Shown in pieces: positions 56,124 through 64,000 of a stretch of 64,000 bases of DNA (position 1 is its first letter; each line of letters begins with the position of its first letter). Source of the stretch: JALORV01 sp963780715. Its GTDB lineage: Bacteria; Pseudomonadota; Gammaproteobacteria; Burkholderiales; Burkholderiaceae_F. Below the pieces are notes generated by a model. It was not told the origin of the DNA, searched no databases, and was given only the letters and a program-made list of their open reading frames with translations. The stretch spans positions 186,001 to 250,000 of the forward strand of contig CAWADK010000015.1 of NCBI GenBank assembly GCA_963780715.1, in the 5' to 3' direction. A program made the position numbers and the translations under genes.

Positions 56124-56567
56124 ATGTTCAAGCACATCCTGATTCCGACCGACGGGTCCAAGCTGTCCGAGCGAGCGATTCATGCCGGCGTCGAGATGGC
56201 TCGTGTACACGGGGCCAAGGTCACAGGCTTTTTCGCGGCGCCGGCACCGACGCCGCTGATTTACGGAGACTTCATGCCGGTGGGCTACCTGCCGCCGGAC
56301 CAGCACGAGGCGCTGATTGCCAAGGCCAGCAAGCATCACCTGGCCGTCATCGAGAGGGCGGCACGGGACGTTGGAGTCGAGTTCAACGGCCTGTCGGTCA
56401 CCAGCGAGTTTCCAGCCGATGCCATCGTCGAGGCTGCTCGCCAGCAGCACTGCGATCTGATCTTCATGGCATCACACGGGCGGCGCGGACTGTCGGGAAT
56501 CCTGTTGGGCAGTGAAACCCACAAGGTTCTCACGCACACCAAGATTCCTGTGCTCGTTTTCCGTTGA
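56124..56567 (+). CDS. Universal stress protein (UspA family), second copy
   Basis: 147-residue Usp. N-terminal ILIPTDGSKLSERAIHAGVE and the ATP-site motif ASHGRRGLSGILLGSETHKVL (about 117-137) are clear. GGGAGG precedes the ATG. It is only distantly alike to the copy at 54315, so the two are probably different subfamilies and not a recent duplication. Its stop lies just before the next gene. Confidence 0.9.
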   Translation: MFKHILIPTDGSKLSERAIHAGVEMARVHGAKVTGFFAAPAPTPLIYGDFMPVGYLPPDQHEALIAKASKHHLAVIERAARDVGVEFNGLSVTSEFPADAIVEAARQQHCDLIFMASHGRRGLSGILLGSETHKVLTHTKIPVLVFR

Positions 56568-56590
56568 ACTTCACTGACCGGGAGCCTGCG

Positions 56591-57616
56591 ATGAGGTCGC
56601 CGCTCGATTCACGTAGATCCGGGCGAGCGTCGCTGCTGGCACGCTCGCTGGCCGGCCTTGGGCTGTGCTGTGCCCTGGTGGCGGGCAGTCCCGCGGCACA
56701 CGCGATCGACCTTCAGGGCCACCGCGGCGCACGCGGCCTTGCGCCGGAGAACACGTTGACGGGCTTCAAGGCCGCACTCGACATTGGCGTCACCACGCTG
56801 GAAACCGATCTTGCGCTGACACGCGACCACGTTCTTGTGCTGTCGCACGAGCCGCGGCTGACGCCGGCCCTGGTGCGAGGGCCGGACGGGTTGTGGTTGG
56901 CTACCGAAGGCGCGCCGTTCATCGATCTCGACTACGCTGACCTGGCGCGTTACGACGTCGGGCGCCTCAATCCGGCGCACAAGTACGCCACGCAATGGCC
57001 GATGCAGAAGCCCGCGGACGGGGAGCGCATACCGACCCTTGCCGCGCTCTTCGCGCTGGCGCGCAACGCGCGTTCGCCGGGCGGTGCCCCCGTACGCTTC
57101 AACATTGAAACCAAGATCACGCCGGGCGCCGAAGTCCCGACGGCCGATGCCGCGACGTTTGCGCGGGCGGTCGTTACGGCCGTGCTCTCGGCCGGAATGG
57201 GCGACCGGGTGACCGTCCAATCGTTCGACTGGCGCACGTTGGTTGAAGTCAAAAGGCTCGCCCCGCAGATCGCGACGGTCTGCCTGACGATCGAGTCGAG
57301 CGGCATGAATACCGTGCGCCTCGGCGCCGATGGTGCCTCGCCGTGGCATGCGGGCCTCAAGGCTGCCGAGTATGGAAATTCGCTGGTGAGACTTGCCAAG
57401 GCAGCCGGGTGCTCGGCGTGGTCGCCATTCTGGCGCAATGTCACGGCAGAACTGGTTGCCGAAGCGCATGCGTTGGGACTGAAGGTCGTTCCCTGGACCG
57501 TCAACGAACCGGATGAGATCGCACGTCTGGCCGCGCTCGGGGTCGATGGCCTGATAACCGACTATCCGGACCGCGCGAAGCTTGTGCTGACCTCGCGCGG
57601 GTTCACCATCAACTGA
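56591..57616 (+). CDS. Periplasmic glycerophosphodiester phosphodiesterase
   Basis: 341-residue GDPD enzyme hydrolysing glycerophosphodiesters to glycerol-3-phosphate and an alcohol. The start at 56591 (MRSPLDSRRS) follows GGGAG; a signal peptide ends about residue 39 (SPAAHAIDL). The catalytic elements HRGARGLAPENTLTGF (from about 43), ETDLALTRDHVLVLSHE and the later VPWTVNEPDEIARLAALGVDG are intact. Periplasmic GlpQ-like role is inferred from the signal peptide. Next to the Usp unit but without an obvious link. Confidence 0.88.
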   Translation: MRSPLDSRRSGRASLLARSLAGLGLCCALVAGSPAAHAIDLQGHRGARGLAPENTLTGFKAALDIGVTTLETDLALTRDHVLVLSHEPRLTPALVRGPDGLWLATEGAPFIDLDYADLARYDVGRLNPAHKYATQWPMQKPADGERIPTLAALFALARNARSPGGAPVRFNIETKITPGAEVPTADAATFARAVVTAVLSAGMGDRVTVQSFDWRTLVEVKRLAPQIATVCLTIESSGMNTVRLGADGASPWHAGLKAAEYGNSLVRLAKAAGCSAWSPFWRNVTAELVAEAHALGLKVVPWTVNEPDEIARLAALGVDGLITDYPDRAKLVLTSRGFTIN

Positions 57617-57627
57617 CAGGCGCGCGG

Positions 57628-57654
57628 TTGTCTCGCGGCCCGGGTCGGTATACT
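57628..57654 (+). promoter_or_regulatory. Putative pyrG promoter
   Basis: TTGTCT (57628-57633), a 15-base spacer and TATACT (57649-57654). The -10 is strong; the spacing is shorter than ideal. It precedes the pyrG ATG by 55 bases. Confidence 0.4.
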
Positions 57655-57708
57655 GCCGCTTTACCGGTAACGCCTGAACCCTGACGCTAGCAGGGCAGCG
57701 CGCAGACG

Positions 57709-59382
57709 ATGACGAAATACGTGTTCGTTACCGGTGGCGTGGTCTCCTCCCTCGGCAAGGGGATCGCCGCCGCCTCGCTCGCCGCGATCCTCGAATCGCG
57801 CGGCCTCAAAGTCACCCTCATCAAGCTGGACCCCTACATCAATGTCGATCCCGGCACGATGTCGCCGTTCCAGCACGGCGAAGTGTTCGTGACCGAGGAC
57901 GGCGCCGAGACCGATCTCGACCTCGGACATTACGAGCGCTTCATCTCCGCCAAGATGCGGAAGGTGAACAACTTCACGACCGGCCAGATCTACGAATCGG
58001 TCATCAAGAAGGAACGGCGCGGCGAGTATCTCGGCAAGACGGTGCAGGTGATCCCGCACGTCACCAACGAGATCCAGGAATTCATCGAGCGCGGTGCGAC
58101 GGCGGCCTGGGCCGGCAAGACCGATGTGGCGATCGTCGAGATCGGCGGCACGGTGGGCGACATCGAGTCGCTGCCGTTCGTCGAGGCGGCGCGCCAGATG
58201 AGCCTGCGGCTGGGCCGCGGCTCGTGCTGCTTCGTACACCTGACGCTGGTCCCGTTCATTCCGATGGCGGGCGAACTCAAGACCAAGCCGACCCAGCACA
58301 GCGTGCAGAAGCTGCGCGAGATCGGCATCTCGCCGGACGTGCTGCTGTGTCGCGCCGACCGGCCGATCCCTGACGAGGAGCGCGCCAAGATCTCGCTGTT
58401 TTCCAACGTGCCGAACAACGCCGTCATCTCCGTGTGGGACGCCGATTCGATCTACAAGGTCCCCTCGATGCTGCACAAGCAGGGCCTCGACGAGATCGTC
58501 TGCTTCACGCTCGGCATGCCGTCGCGGCCGGCCGACCTCACGGCCTGGGACAAGCTGGTCTATGCGCTGGAGCATCCGGAGCACGAGGTGAAGATCGGCA
58601 TGGTCGGCAAATACGTCGATCTGTCGGATTCCTACAAGTCGCTGAACGAGGCGCTGCGCCACGCCGGGATCCATACGCGCACGAAGGTCGAAATCGAGTA
58701 CGTCGATTCGGAAGCGCTCGAATCCGGCGCGAAGATCGACTTCTCGCGGCTCGATGCGATTCTGGTGCCGGGCGGCTTCGGCAAGCGCGGCACGGAAGGC
58801 AAGATGAAGGCGATCCAGTACGCGCGCGAGCACGGCGTGCCGTACCTGGGCATCTGCCTTGGCATGCAACTGGCGACGATCGAATTTGCGCGCAATGTCT
58901 GCGGGCTGGCCGGTGCCAACTCGACCGAGTTCGATCCCGACACGCCGCATCCGGTCGTCGCGCTGATCACCGAGTGGATGGACCGCACCGGCCGCATCGA
59001 GCGGCGCGACGCATCGTCCGATCTGGGTGGCACGATGCGCCTCGGTGCGCAGAAGTGCCCGGTCGAGGCCGGCACGCTGGCGCACAACATCTACGGCGCC
59101 GAGGTCAACGAGCGCCATCGACACCGCTACGAAGTGAACAACATCTACGTGCCGCAGCTCGAGGCCAAGGGGTACAAAGTCTCGGCGCGCACGCCGACCG
59201 AGAACCTGCCGGAGATCATGGAGTTGCCGTCCCATCCGTTCTTCATCGGCGTGCAGTTCCACCCCGAGTTCACCTCGACGCCACGCGGCGGGCATCCGCT
59301 GTTCAAGGCGTTCGTCGAAGCAGCGCTTGCACGCCGCGAACGCGCCGCCGCCGGGCCGGCGCTGGCGAAAGCGGCGGCATGA
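57709..59382 (+). CDS. pyrG: CTP synthase
   Basis: Converts UTP plus glutamine to CTP. 557 residues: an N-terminal synthetase domain (GGVVSSLGKGIAAASLA from residue 8, DPYINVDPGTMSPFQHGEVF, GGTVGDIESLPF) and a C-terminal class I glutamine amidotransferase with the nucleophile in LGICLGMQLA and a terminal HPEF motif. Full length, complete catalytic set. Followed by kdsA 189 bases later. The order pyrG-kdsA-DUF1330-eno-ftsB is common in Betaproteobacteria. Confidence 0.98.
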   Translation: MTKYVFVTGGVVSSLGKGIAAASLAAILESRGLKVTLIKLDPYINVDPGTMSPFQHGEVFVTEDGAETDLDLGHYERFISAKMRKVNNFTTGQIYESVIKKERRGEYLGKTVQVIPHVTNEIQEFIERGATAAWAGKTDVAIVEIGGTVGDIESLPFVEAARQMSLRLGRGSCCFVHLTLVPFIPMAGELKTKPTQHSVQKLREIGISPDVLLCRADRPIPDEERAKISLFSNVPNNAVISVWDADSIYKVPSMLHKQGLDEIVCFTLGMPSRPADLTAWDKLVYALEHPEHEVKIGMVGKYVDLSDSYKSLNEALRHAGIHTRTKVEIEYVDSEALESGAKIDFSRLDAILVPGGFGKRGTEGKMKAIQYAREHGVPYLGICLGMQLATIEFARNVCGLAGANSTEFDPDTPHPVVALITEWMDRTGRIERRDASSDLGGTMRLGAQKCPVEAGTLAHNIYGAEVNERHRHRYEVNNIYVPQLEAKGYKVSARTPTENLPEIMELPSHPFFIGVQFHPEFTSTPRGGHPLFKAFVEAALARRERAAAGPALAKAAA

Positions 59383-59571
59383 GCGCAGCGCCGGGCCGCC
59401 GCCGGCAAGTTCGCACCGCACCACGCGCCGCAGATGCCGTTGATCCCGCGCACGGCCCGTGCACGGCGCGCGTGGCAGGCTGCGCAGGCACAGCAGCACG
59501 CAGGAGCTGCTGTGAAATCCCTGCCGCGCCAAGGCGCTTGTCGCGCATCGCGCAGCGCGAAGGGCAGTCCG

Positions 59572-60426
59572 ATGAAGCTGGCCGGCTTCGACGTCGGGCT
59601 CGATCGGCCGTTGTTCCTGATCGCCGGGCCCTGCGTCATCGAGTCCGAGGCGATGGCGCTCGATACCGCCGGGCGCCTGCGGGATCTCACACGCGAACTG
59701 GGCGTTCCGTTCATCTACAAGTCGAGCTTCGACAAGGCCAATCGCAGTTCTGGCAAGAGCTTTCGCGGCCTCGGCATCGACGAGGGGCTGCGCATCCTCG
59801 CGGAAGTGAAGAAGGCGGTCGGCGTGCCGGTGCTGACCGATGTGCACGACGATGACGAAATTGCGCCCGCGGCCGCCGTCGTCGACGTGCTGCAGACCCC
59901 GGCCTTCCTGTGCCGCCAGACCGATTTCATCCGCGCGTGTGCGGTGAGCGGCAAGCCGGTGAACATCAAGAAGGGGCAGTTCCTCGCGCCCGGGGACATG
60001 AAGAACGTCATCGACAAGGCGCGCGACGCGGCGCGCGAGGCGGGGCTGTCGGAGGACCGTTTCCTCGCGTGCGAACGCGGTGTCTCGTTCGGCTACAACA
60101 ACCTGGTTTCCGACATGCGTTCGCTTGCGATCATGCGGGACACGGGCGCGCCCGTCGTCTTCGACGCCACGCACTCGGTGCAGCTGCCGGGCGGGCAGGG
60201 CACGTCGAGTGGCGGGCAGCGCGAGTTCGTGCCGGTCCTGGCGCGCGCAGCGGTCGCTGTCGGAGTCGCGGGTCTGTTCATGGAGACGCACCCGAACCCG
60301 GCCGAGGCGAAGAGCGACGGCCCCAATGCGGTGCCGCTCGACCGGATGCGCGAGCTGCTGGAAACGCTGCTCGAGCTTGACCGCGTCGTCAAGAAGCGCC
60401 GCTTCCTCGAGGCCGACTTTCACTGA
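59572..60426 (+). CDS. kdsA: 3-deoxy-8-phosphooctulonate synthase
   Basis: Condenses arabinose 5-phosphate and PEP into KDO 8-phosphate for lipopolysaccharide. The start at 59572 (MKLAGFDVGLDRPLFLIAGP) fits the family and follows AAGGG; upstream codons are arginine-rich. 284 residues with GPCVIES, KSSFDKANRSS (about 49-59), TDVHDDDEIAPAA and GPNAVPLDRM near the end. Metal-type subdivision not assessed. The 189-base gap from pyrG shows no gene. Confidence 0.97.
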   Translation: MKLAGFDVGLDRPLFLIAGPCVIESEAMALDTAGRLRDLTRELGVPFIYKSSFDKANRSSGKSFRGLGIDEGLRILAEVKKAVGVPVLTDVHDDDEIAPAAAVVDVLQTPAFLCRQTDFIRACAVSGKPVNIKKGQFLAPGDMKNVIDKARDAAREAGLSEDRFLACERGVSFGYNNLVSDMRSLAIMRDTGAPVVFDATHSVQLPGGQGTSSGGQREFVPVLARAAVAVGVAGLFMETHPNPAEAKSDGPNAVPLDRMRELLETLLELDRVVKKRRFLEADFH

Positions 60427-60440
60427 GCCGGGAGCACGAC

Positions 60441-60749
60441 ATGCCTGCTGCCTACGTCATTGTCGAAATGAAGATTTCCGATCCCGAGCGGTACAAGCAG
60501 TACATGGCTTCGGCGCCGGCGACCATTGCGGCAGCCGGCGGCGAGTACCTGGTGCGCGGAGGGCGGCACGAGGCGCTGGAAGGCGACTGGCAGCCGGCCC
60601 GCGTGGCAATACTGAAGTTTCCGAGCTACGAAAAGGCCAAGGCCTGGTACGACGCAGGCGGCTACCCCACCGTGCGCACGAAGCGCGCCGGAGCGACCGA
60701 GTACTTCAACATGATCCTGGTTGAAGGCGTCGACGCGCCGGTCGGCTGA
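60441..60749 (+). CDS. DUF1330 family protein
   Basis: Dimeric alpha-beta-barrel (ferredoxin-like) protein of 102 residues, function unknown. The family pattern is clear: MPAAYVIVEMKISDPERYKQYM, GGEYLVRGG (about 32-40) and VAILKFPSYEKAKAWYDAGGY. It lies between kdsA (14 bases) and eno (32 bases), as in other Betaproteobacteria. Confidence 0.9.
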   Translation: MPAAYVIVEMKISDPERYKQYMASAPATIAAAGGEYLVRGGRHEALEGDWQPARVAILKFPSYEKAKAWYDAGGYPTVRTKRAGATEYFNMILVEGVDAPVG

Positions 60750-60781
60750 ACCACTGCAGATTTTTCATCGAAGAACAGACC

Positions 60782-62065
60782 ATGTCCTCCATCGTTGACA
60801 TCATCGGCCGCGAGATACTCGATTCGCGCGGCAACCCCACCGTCGAGTGCGACGTCCTGCTGGAGTCCGGCGTCATGGGTCGTGCGGCGGTTCCGTCCGG
60901 CGCCTCGACAGGCTCGCGCGAGGCCGTGGAGCTGCGCGATGGCGACAAGGGCCGCTATCTGGGCAGAGGTGTGCTCAAGGCCGTCGAGAACATCAACACC
61001 GAGATCTCCGAAGCCGTGATGGGGCTCGAGGCGAGCGAACAGGCATTCCTTGATCGGGCACTGATCGACCTCGACGGCACCGACAACAAGATGCGGCTCG
61101 GTGCGAACGCCACGCTGGCGGTCTCGATGGCTGTCGCGAAAGCGGCAGCGGAGGAGGCCGGCCTGCCGCTCTACCGCTACTTCGGCGGCAGCGGCGCGAT
61201 GTCGATGCCGGTGCCGATGATGAACGTCATCAACGGTGGAGCGCACGCCAACAACAATCTCGACTTGCAGGAATTCATGATCGTCCCCGTAGGCGCGCCG
61301 AGCTTCAGCGAGGCGGTCCGCTACGGCGCCGAGGTCTTCCATGCATTGAAGAAGCTGATCCACGACCAGGGCATGAGCACCGCGGTCGGCGACGAGGGCG
61401 GCTTCGCGCCCAACGTGAAGAACCACGAGGCGGCGATCCAGTTGATCCTGGCGGCGATCGACAAGGCCGGCTACGAGGCCGGCTCGCAGGTGGCGCTCGC
61501 GCTTGATTGCGCCGCCAGCGAGTTCTACAAGGACGGCAAGTACCGCCTCGCGGGCGAAGATCTCACACTCGATGCCGAGGGCTTCACCAACCTGCTGGCG
61601 ACCTGGTGTGACAAATACCCGATCGTGTCGATCGAGGACGGCATGCACGAGGGAGACTGGGCGGGGTGGGCACATCTCACGGGCATGCTGGGCAAGAAGG
61701 TGCAACTGGTTGGCGACGATCTCTTTGTCACCAACACGCGCATCCTGCGCGAGGGCATTGCCAAGGGCATCGCCAACTCGATCCTCATCAAGATCAACCA
61801 GATCGGCACGTTGACCGAGACCTTCGCGGCGATCGAGATGGCCAAGCGTGCGGGTTACACGGCGGTTGTCAGCCACCGCTCGGGCGAGACCGAGGACGCG
61901 ACGATCGCCGACATCGCGGTCGCTACCAACGCGCTGCAGATCAAGACCGGTTCTTTGAGCCGGTCGGACCGCATCGCGAAATACAACCAGCTGCTGCGCA
62001 TCGAGGAGGACCTGGGCGATGTCGCCAGCTACCCGGGTCGCGGCGCCTTTTACAACCTGCGCTGA
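60782..62065 (+). CDS. eno: Enolase
   Basis: Glycolytic interconversion of 2-phosphoglycerate and PEP; also a degradosome component in some Gram-negatives. 427 residues: N-terminal AREILDSRGNPTVE-like start (IIGREILDSRGNPTVECDVLL), VPSGASTGSREAVELRD, the metal-binding DCAASEF and SIEDGMHEGDW, and the signature VSHRSGETEDATIAD (about 364-378). Full length. Confidence 0.99.
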   Translation: MSSIVDIIGREILDSRGNPTVECDVLLESGVMGRAAVPSGASTGSREAVELRDGDKGRYLGRGVLKAVENINTEISEAVMGLEASEQAFLDRALIDLDGTDNKMRLGANATLAVSMAVAKAAAEEAGLPLYRYFGGSGAMSMPVPMMNVINGGAHANNNLDLQEFMIVPVGAPSFSEAVRYGAEVFHALKKLIHDQGMSTAVGDEGGFAPNVKNHEAAIQLILAAIDKAGYEAGSQVALALDCAASEFYKDGKYRLAGEDLTLDAEGFTNLLATWCDKYPIVSIEDGMHEGDWAGWAHLTGMLGKKVQLVGDDLFVTNTRILREGIAKGIANSILIKINQIGTLTETFAAIEMAKRAGYTAVVSHRSGETEDATIADIAVATNALQIKTGSLSRSDRIAKYNQLLRIEEDLGDVASYPGRGAFYNLR

Positions 62066-62068
62066 GCG

Positions 62069-62371
62069 ATGCGGATCCTGGCCGTGGTCATCGGCGTGCT
62101 GCTGCTGGCGATCCAGTATCCACTGTGGTTTGGCAAGGGCGGGTGGCTCCACGTCCATGAACTCGAGCGCCAGCTCGCCGCGCAGCGTGCGACCAACGCG
62201 GTGCTGGCCGCCCGCAATGCGGACGCGGCTGCAGAAGCGGCCAGCCTGCGCGAGGGCAATGAAGCCATCGCCGAGCGCGCGCGGCTTAAGCTGAACATGG
62301 TGCGCGACGGTGAGGTGCTCTTCCAGTTCGTCGGCACGCGTTCCGACCCTCCGGGCGCGCCGCCACGCTGA
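62069..62371 (+). CDS. ftsB: Cell-division protein FtsB
   Basis: 100-residue bitopic division protein that forms a coiled coil with FtsL and FtsQ at the septum. One N-terminal helix (ILAVVIGVLLLAIQYPLWFG), then heptads (VHELERQLAAQRATNAVLAARNADAAAEA) and the closing ERARLKLNMVRDGEVLFQFV, which is the FtsB end motif. Starts 3 bases after eno, the usual location. Confidence 0.93.
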   Translation: MRILAVVIGVLLLAIQYPLWFGKGGWLHVHELERQLAAQRATNAVLAARNADAAAEAASLREGNEAIAERARLKLNMVRDGEVLFQFVGTRSDPPGAPPR

Positions 62372-62410
62372 GAGCTCGCGCGGCGGAATTTCCGGCGTGA
62401 TGAGGGCGAC

Positions 62411-62433
62411 GGCCGGCGAAATCGGAGCCGGCC
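62411..62433 (+). terminator. Hairpin after ftsB
   Basis: GGCCGGC (62411-62417) pairs perfectly with GCCGGCC (62427-62433) around a nine-base loop, followed by CTTAG. It lies 39 bases after the ftsB stop. No real T-run, so termination is probable but not certain. Confidence 0.45.
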
Positions 62434-62471
62434 CTTAGCGATGCACAATTGAGGCGGTACGGAGGCCCAAG

Positions 62472-63785
62472 CTGAACTTACATCGATTGCTGAAGCAGCG
62501 CGAGGAGCGCGGCGAGCCGCTTCGAATCGGGCTGATCGGTGCCGGCAAGTTCGGCTCGATGTTCCTGTCCCAGGTTCGCCATACGCCGGGCATGCGCATG
62601 GTTGCGATCGCGGACCTCAGCCCGGAGCGGGCGCGCGACGCCTTGCGCCGGGTCGGCTGGGCCGACACGGCCATCGCGTCCTTGCGGTTCTTCGAAGATG
62701 CGCGCCGCATGATCGAGGAGCCCGACGTCGACGTGCTCATCGATGCCACCGGCTCGCCGGGTGCAGGCATCGCGCACGTCCTGGCCTGCTGCGAGCATGG
62801 CAAGAACATCGTCATGGTCAATGTCGAGGCCGATGCGCTCGCGGGTCCATTGCTGGCGCGGCGGGCGCAGGAGGCGGGGATCGTCTATTCGCTTGCCTAC
62901 GGGGACCAGCCCGCTCTGATCTGCGAGATGGTCGACTGGGCGCGTGCCTGCGGCTTCGAGGTTATCGCGGCGGGCAAGGGCACGAAATATCTTCCGGAGT
63001 ATCACGCCTCCACGCCGGCGACGGTGTGGCAGTACTACGGGCTGACCGAGGACGACGCGCACCGCGGCGGACTCAATGCCCAGATGTTCAACTCCTTCCT
63101 CGACGGAACGAAGAGCGCCATCGAAATGTGCGCGGTGGCGAATGCAACGGGGCTGAACGCGCCGGAAGGCCTGTCCTTCCCGCCGTGCGGCGTGGACGAG
63201 CTGCCCACGGTATTGCGACCGGTGAGTGAAGGCGGAGTCCTGCATCAGCGAGGTCAGGTGGAGGTGATCTCCAGCCTCAAGCGCGATGGAAGTCCGGTGT
63301 TTCGTGATCTGCGCTGGGGCGTTTATGTCGTCTTCGCTGGAGGCAGCGAGTATGTGGAACGCTGCTTCAAGGAGTACGGGCTGGTGACTGATCCGAGCGG
63401 GCAGTACTCGGCACTCTACAAGCCGTTCCACCTGATCGGCCTCGAACTCGGCATCAGTGTCGCGAGCGTTGGGTTGCGTGGCGAACCTACTGGAGCGCCG
63501 ATCGGCTTCAACGCCGATGTCGTTGCCACAGCGAAACGGGATCTTGCCGCGGGTGAGACGCTCGACGGTGAGGGCGGTGCAACGGTCTACGGCCGGGTGA
63601 TGCCTGCCGCCGAGTCTCTGCGGCTTGGAGGGCTGCCTTTGGGTCTGGCCCACCATGTCCGACTTCGCCAAGCGGTGGGCGCCGGACAGACCGTACGTTG
63701 GAGCGACGTCGACATCGATCCCGACGAACCGGCCGCGGCGTTCCGTCGCGAAATGGAGCACGCCGAGTTCGGCGGTGAGGCCTAA
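62472..63785 (+). CDS. SAF-domain NAD(P)-dependent dehydrogenase (homoserine-dehydrogenase-like)
   Basis: 437 residues starting with CTG at 62472: GGAGG (62461-62465) lies six bases ahead and the frame reads LNLHRLLKQREERGEPLRIG, whereas the next candidate TTG (62487) has no ribosome site. The Rossmann motif GLIGAGKFGSMFL (about 23-35) begins a Gfo/Idh or HSDH-type domain, with a C-terminal SAF domain (about 345-425, LAAGETLDGEGGATVYGRVMPA). Homologues with this layout occur in sugar-acid pathways; substrate is not determinable. No neighbour explains it. Confidence 0.8.
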   Translation: MNLHRLLKQREERGEPLRIGLIGAGKFGSMFLSQVRHTPGMRMVAIADLSPERARDALRRVGWADTAIASLRFFEDARRMIEEPDVDVLIDATGSPGAGIAHVLACCEHGKNIVMVNVEADALAGPLLARRAQEAGIVYSLAYGDQPALICEMVDWARACGFEVIAAGKGTKYLPEYHASTPATVWQYYGLTEDDAHRGGLNAQMFNSFLDGTKSAIEMCAVANATGLNAPEGLSFPPCGVDELPTVLRPVSEGGVLHQRGQVEVISSLKRDGSPVFRDLRWGVYVVFAGGSEYVERCFKEYGLVTDPSGQYSALYKPFHLIGLELGISVASVGLRGEPTGAPIGFNADVVATAKRDLAAGETLDGEGGATVYGRVMPAAESLRLGGLPLGLAHHVRLRQAVGAGQTVRWSDVDIDPDEPAAAFRREMEHAEFGGEA

Positions 63786-63855
63786 GCGCCGAACCATAGT
63801 CAATATCGGCTTGCGCGCGAACAGTGGCGACAGGGATGATCGATCGGCCCGTCGC

Positions 63856-64000
63856 ATGAAGTGGCTCGAGCTGCGCATTCCGCCGCTGGCACTGACCGTG
63901 GCTGTCGTCGCCGCCATGGTCGGCACGGCGCATTGGCTGCCGGGTTTGCGGTTCGCATGGTCCGGCTCCACGGCGGTGGCCAGCGTTGTTGCCGTCGTCG
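63856..64000 (+). CDS. Isoprenylcysteine methyltransferase-like membrane protein (partial, cut by window end)
   Basis: The open frame from ATG 63856 runs to the window end without a stop. The 48 residues visible begin MKWLELRIPPLALTVAVVAA and then a second hydrophobic stretch, the N-terminal pattern of bacterial ICMT/phosphatidylethanolamine-methyltransferase-like proteins. The catalytic part lies beyond the window, so the call rests on the first 25 residues. Confidence 0.5.
   Translation, partial: MKWLELRIPPLALTVAVVAAMVGTAHWLPGLRFAWSGSTAVASVVAVV

Noticed and set aside
54300..56450. 716-residue minus-strand open frame opposite usp and transporter genes
   Set aside because: Same explanation: no recognisable domain, covers three plus-strand genes.
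57661..60423. 920-residue minus-strand open frame across pyrG and kdsA
   Set aside because: Spans two clear plus-strand genes; stop scarcity on the antisense strand is expected at this GC content.

Overview
The window is a GC-rich (roughly two-thirds G+C by eye), densely coded bacterial chromosome segment from a Gram-negative organism: tamA/tamB, KDO-8-phosphate synthase (kdsA), lipid-anchored RND adaptors and a PEP-CTERM protein all imply an outer membrane. Two gene orders, alaC-hom-thrC followed by molybdenum-cofactor genes and clpB, and pyrG-kdsA-DUF1330-eno-ftsB, are ones I associate with Betaproteobacteria. That placement is inference; there is no rRNA or tRNA gene here to test it.

Layout. 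1-7.1 kb (+): alaC, hom, thrC, then mobB-moeA-moaD-moaE and crcB. 7.2-11.5 kb: a first RND efflux pair behind a strong promoter/palindrome; its pump gene carries a frameshift. 11.5-17.2 kb (-): tamA-tamB (tamB frameshifted). 17.4-20 kb: clpB behind a near-consensus heat-shock (sigma32) promoter. 20-21.3 kb (-): patatin-like lipoprotein. 21.4-25.8 kb: a second, intact RND pair. 25.8-32.1 kb: an unknown membrane protein followed by an Mrp-type cation/proton antiporter operon (E, F, G, fused A-C-terminus/B, C, D, second D-like). 32.2-41.2 kb: a frameshifted Tat-exported protein, an SLC13-type transporter, an M17 aminopeptidase diverging from an AbgT-family transporter followed by a second M17 aminopeptidase (two frameshifts), and a ThrE-type exporter (one frameshift). 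41.3-44.7 kb: nitrobindin-like protein, a basic unknown protein, a SulP transporter and a SHOCT protein. 45.2-47.4 kb: PEP-CTERM protein behind a sigma54 promoter, then a PBP7-type peptidase. 47.4-50.5 kb: iclR diverging from lutAB (no lutC). 50.5-54.2 kb (-): Nudix-aat-bpt-pyrD-thpR. 54.3-57.6 kb: usp, SLC13/ArsB-type transporter, usp, glycerophosphodiesterase. 57.7-64 kb: pyrG, kdsA, DUF1330, eno, ftsB, a SAF-domain dehydrogenase with a likely CTG start, and the start of an ICMT-like methyltransferase cut by the window edge.

Most genes are housekeeping. The features most worth a second look are: six frame breaks in five genes, every one repaired by removing a single base; the sigma54 promoter in front of the PEP-CTERM gene; the split/fused Mrp operon, whose second antiporter-like subunit lacks the usual membrane glutamate; the palindromes overlapping the iclR and abgT promoters; and the Usp-transporter-Usp unit. 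I found no CRISPR array, insertion sequence, prophage, tRNA or rRNA.
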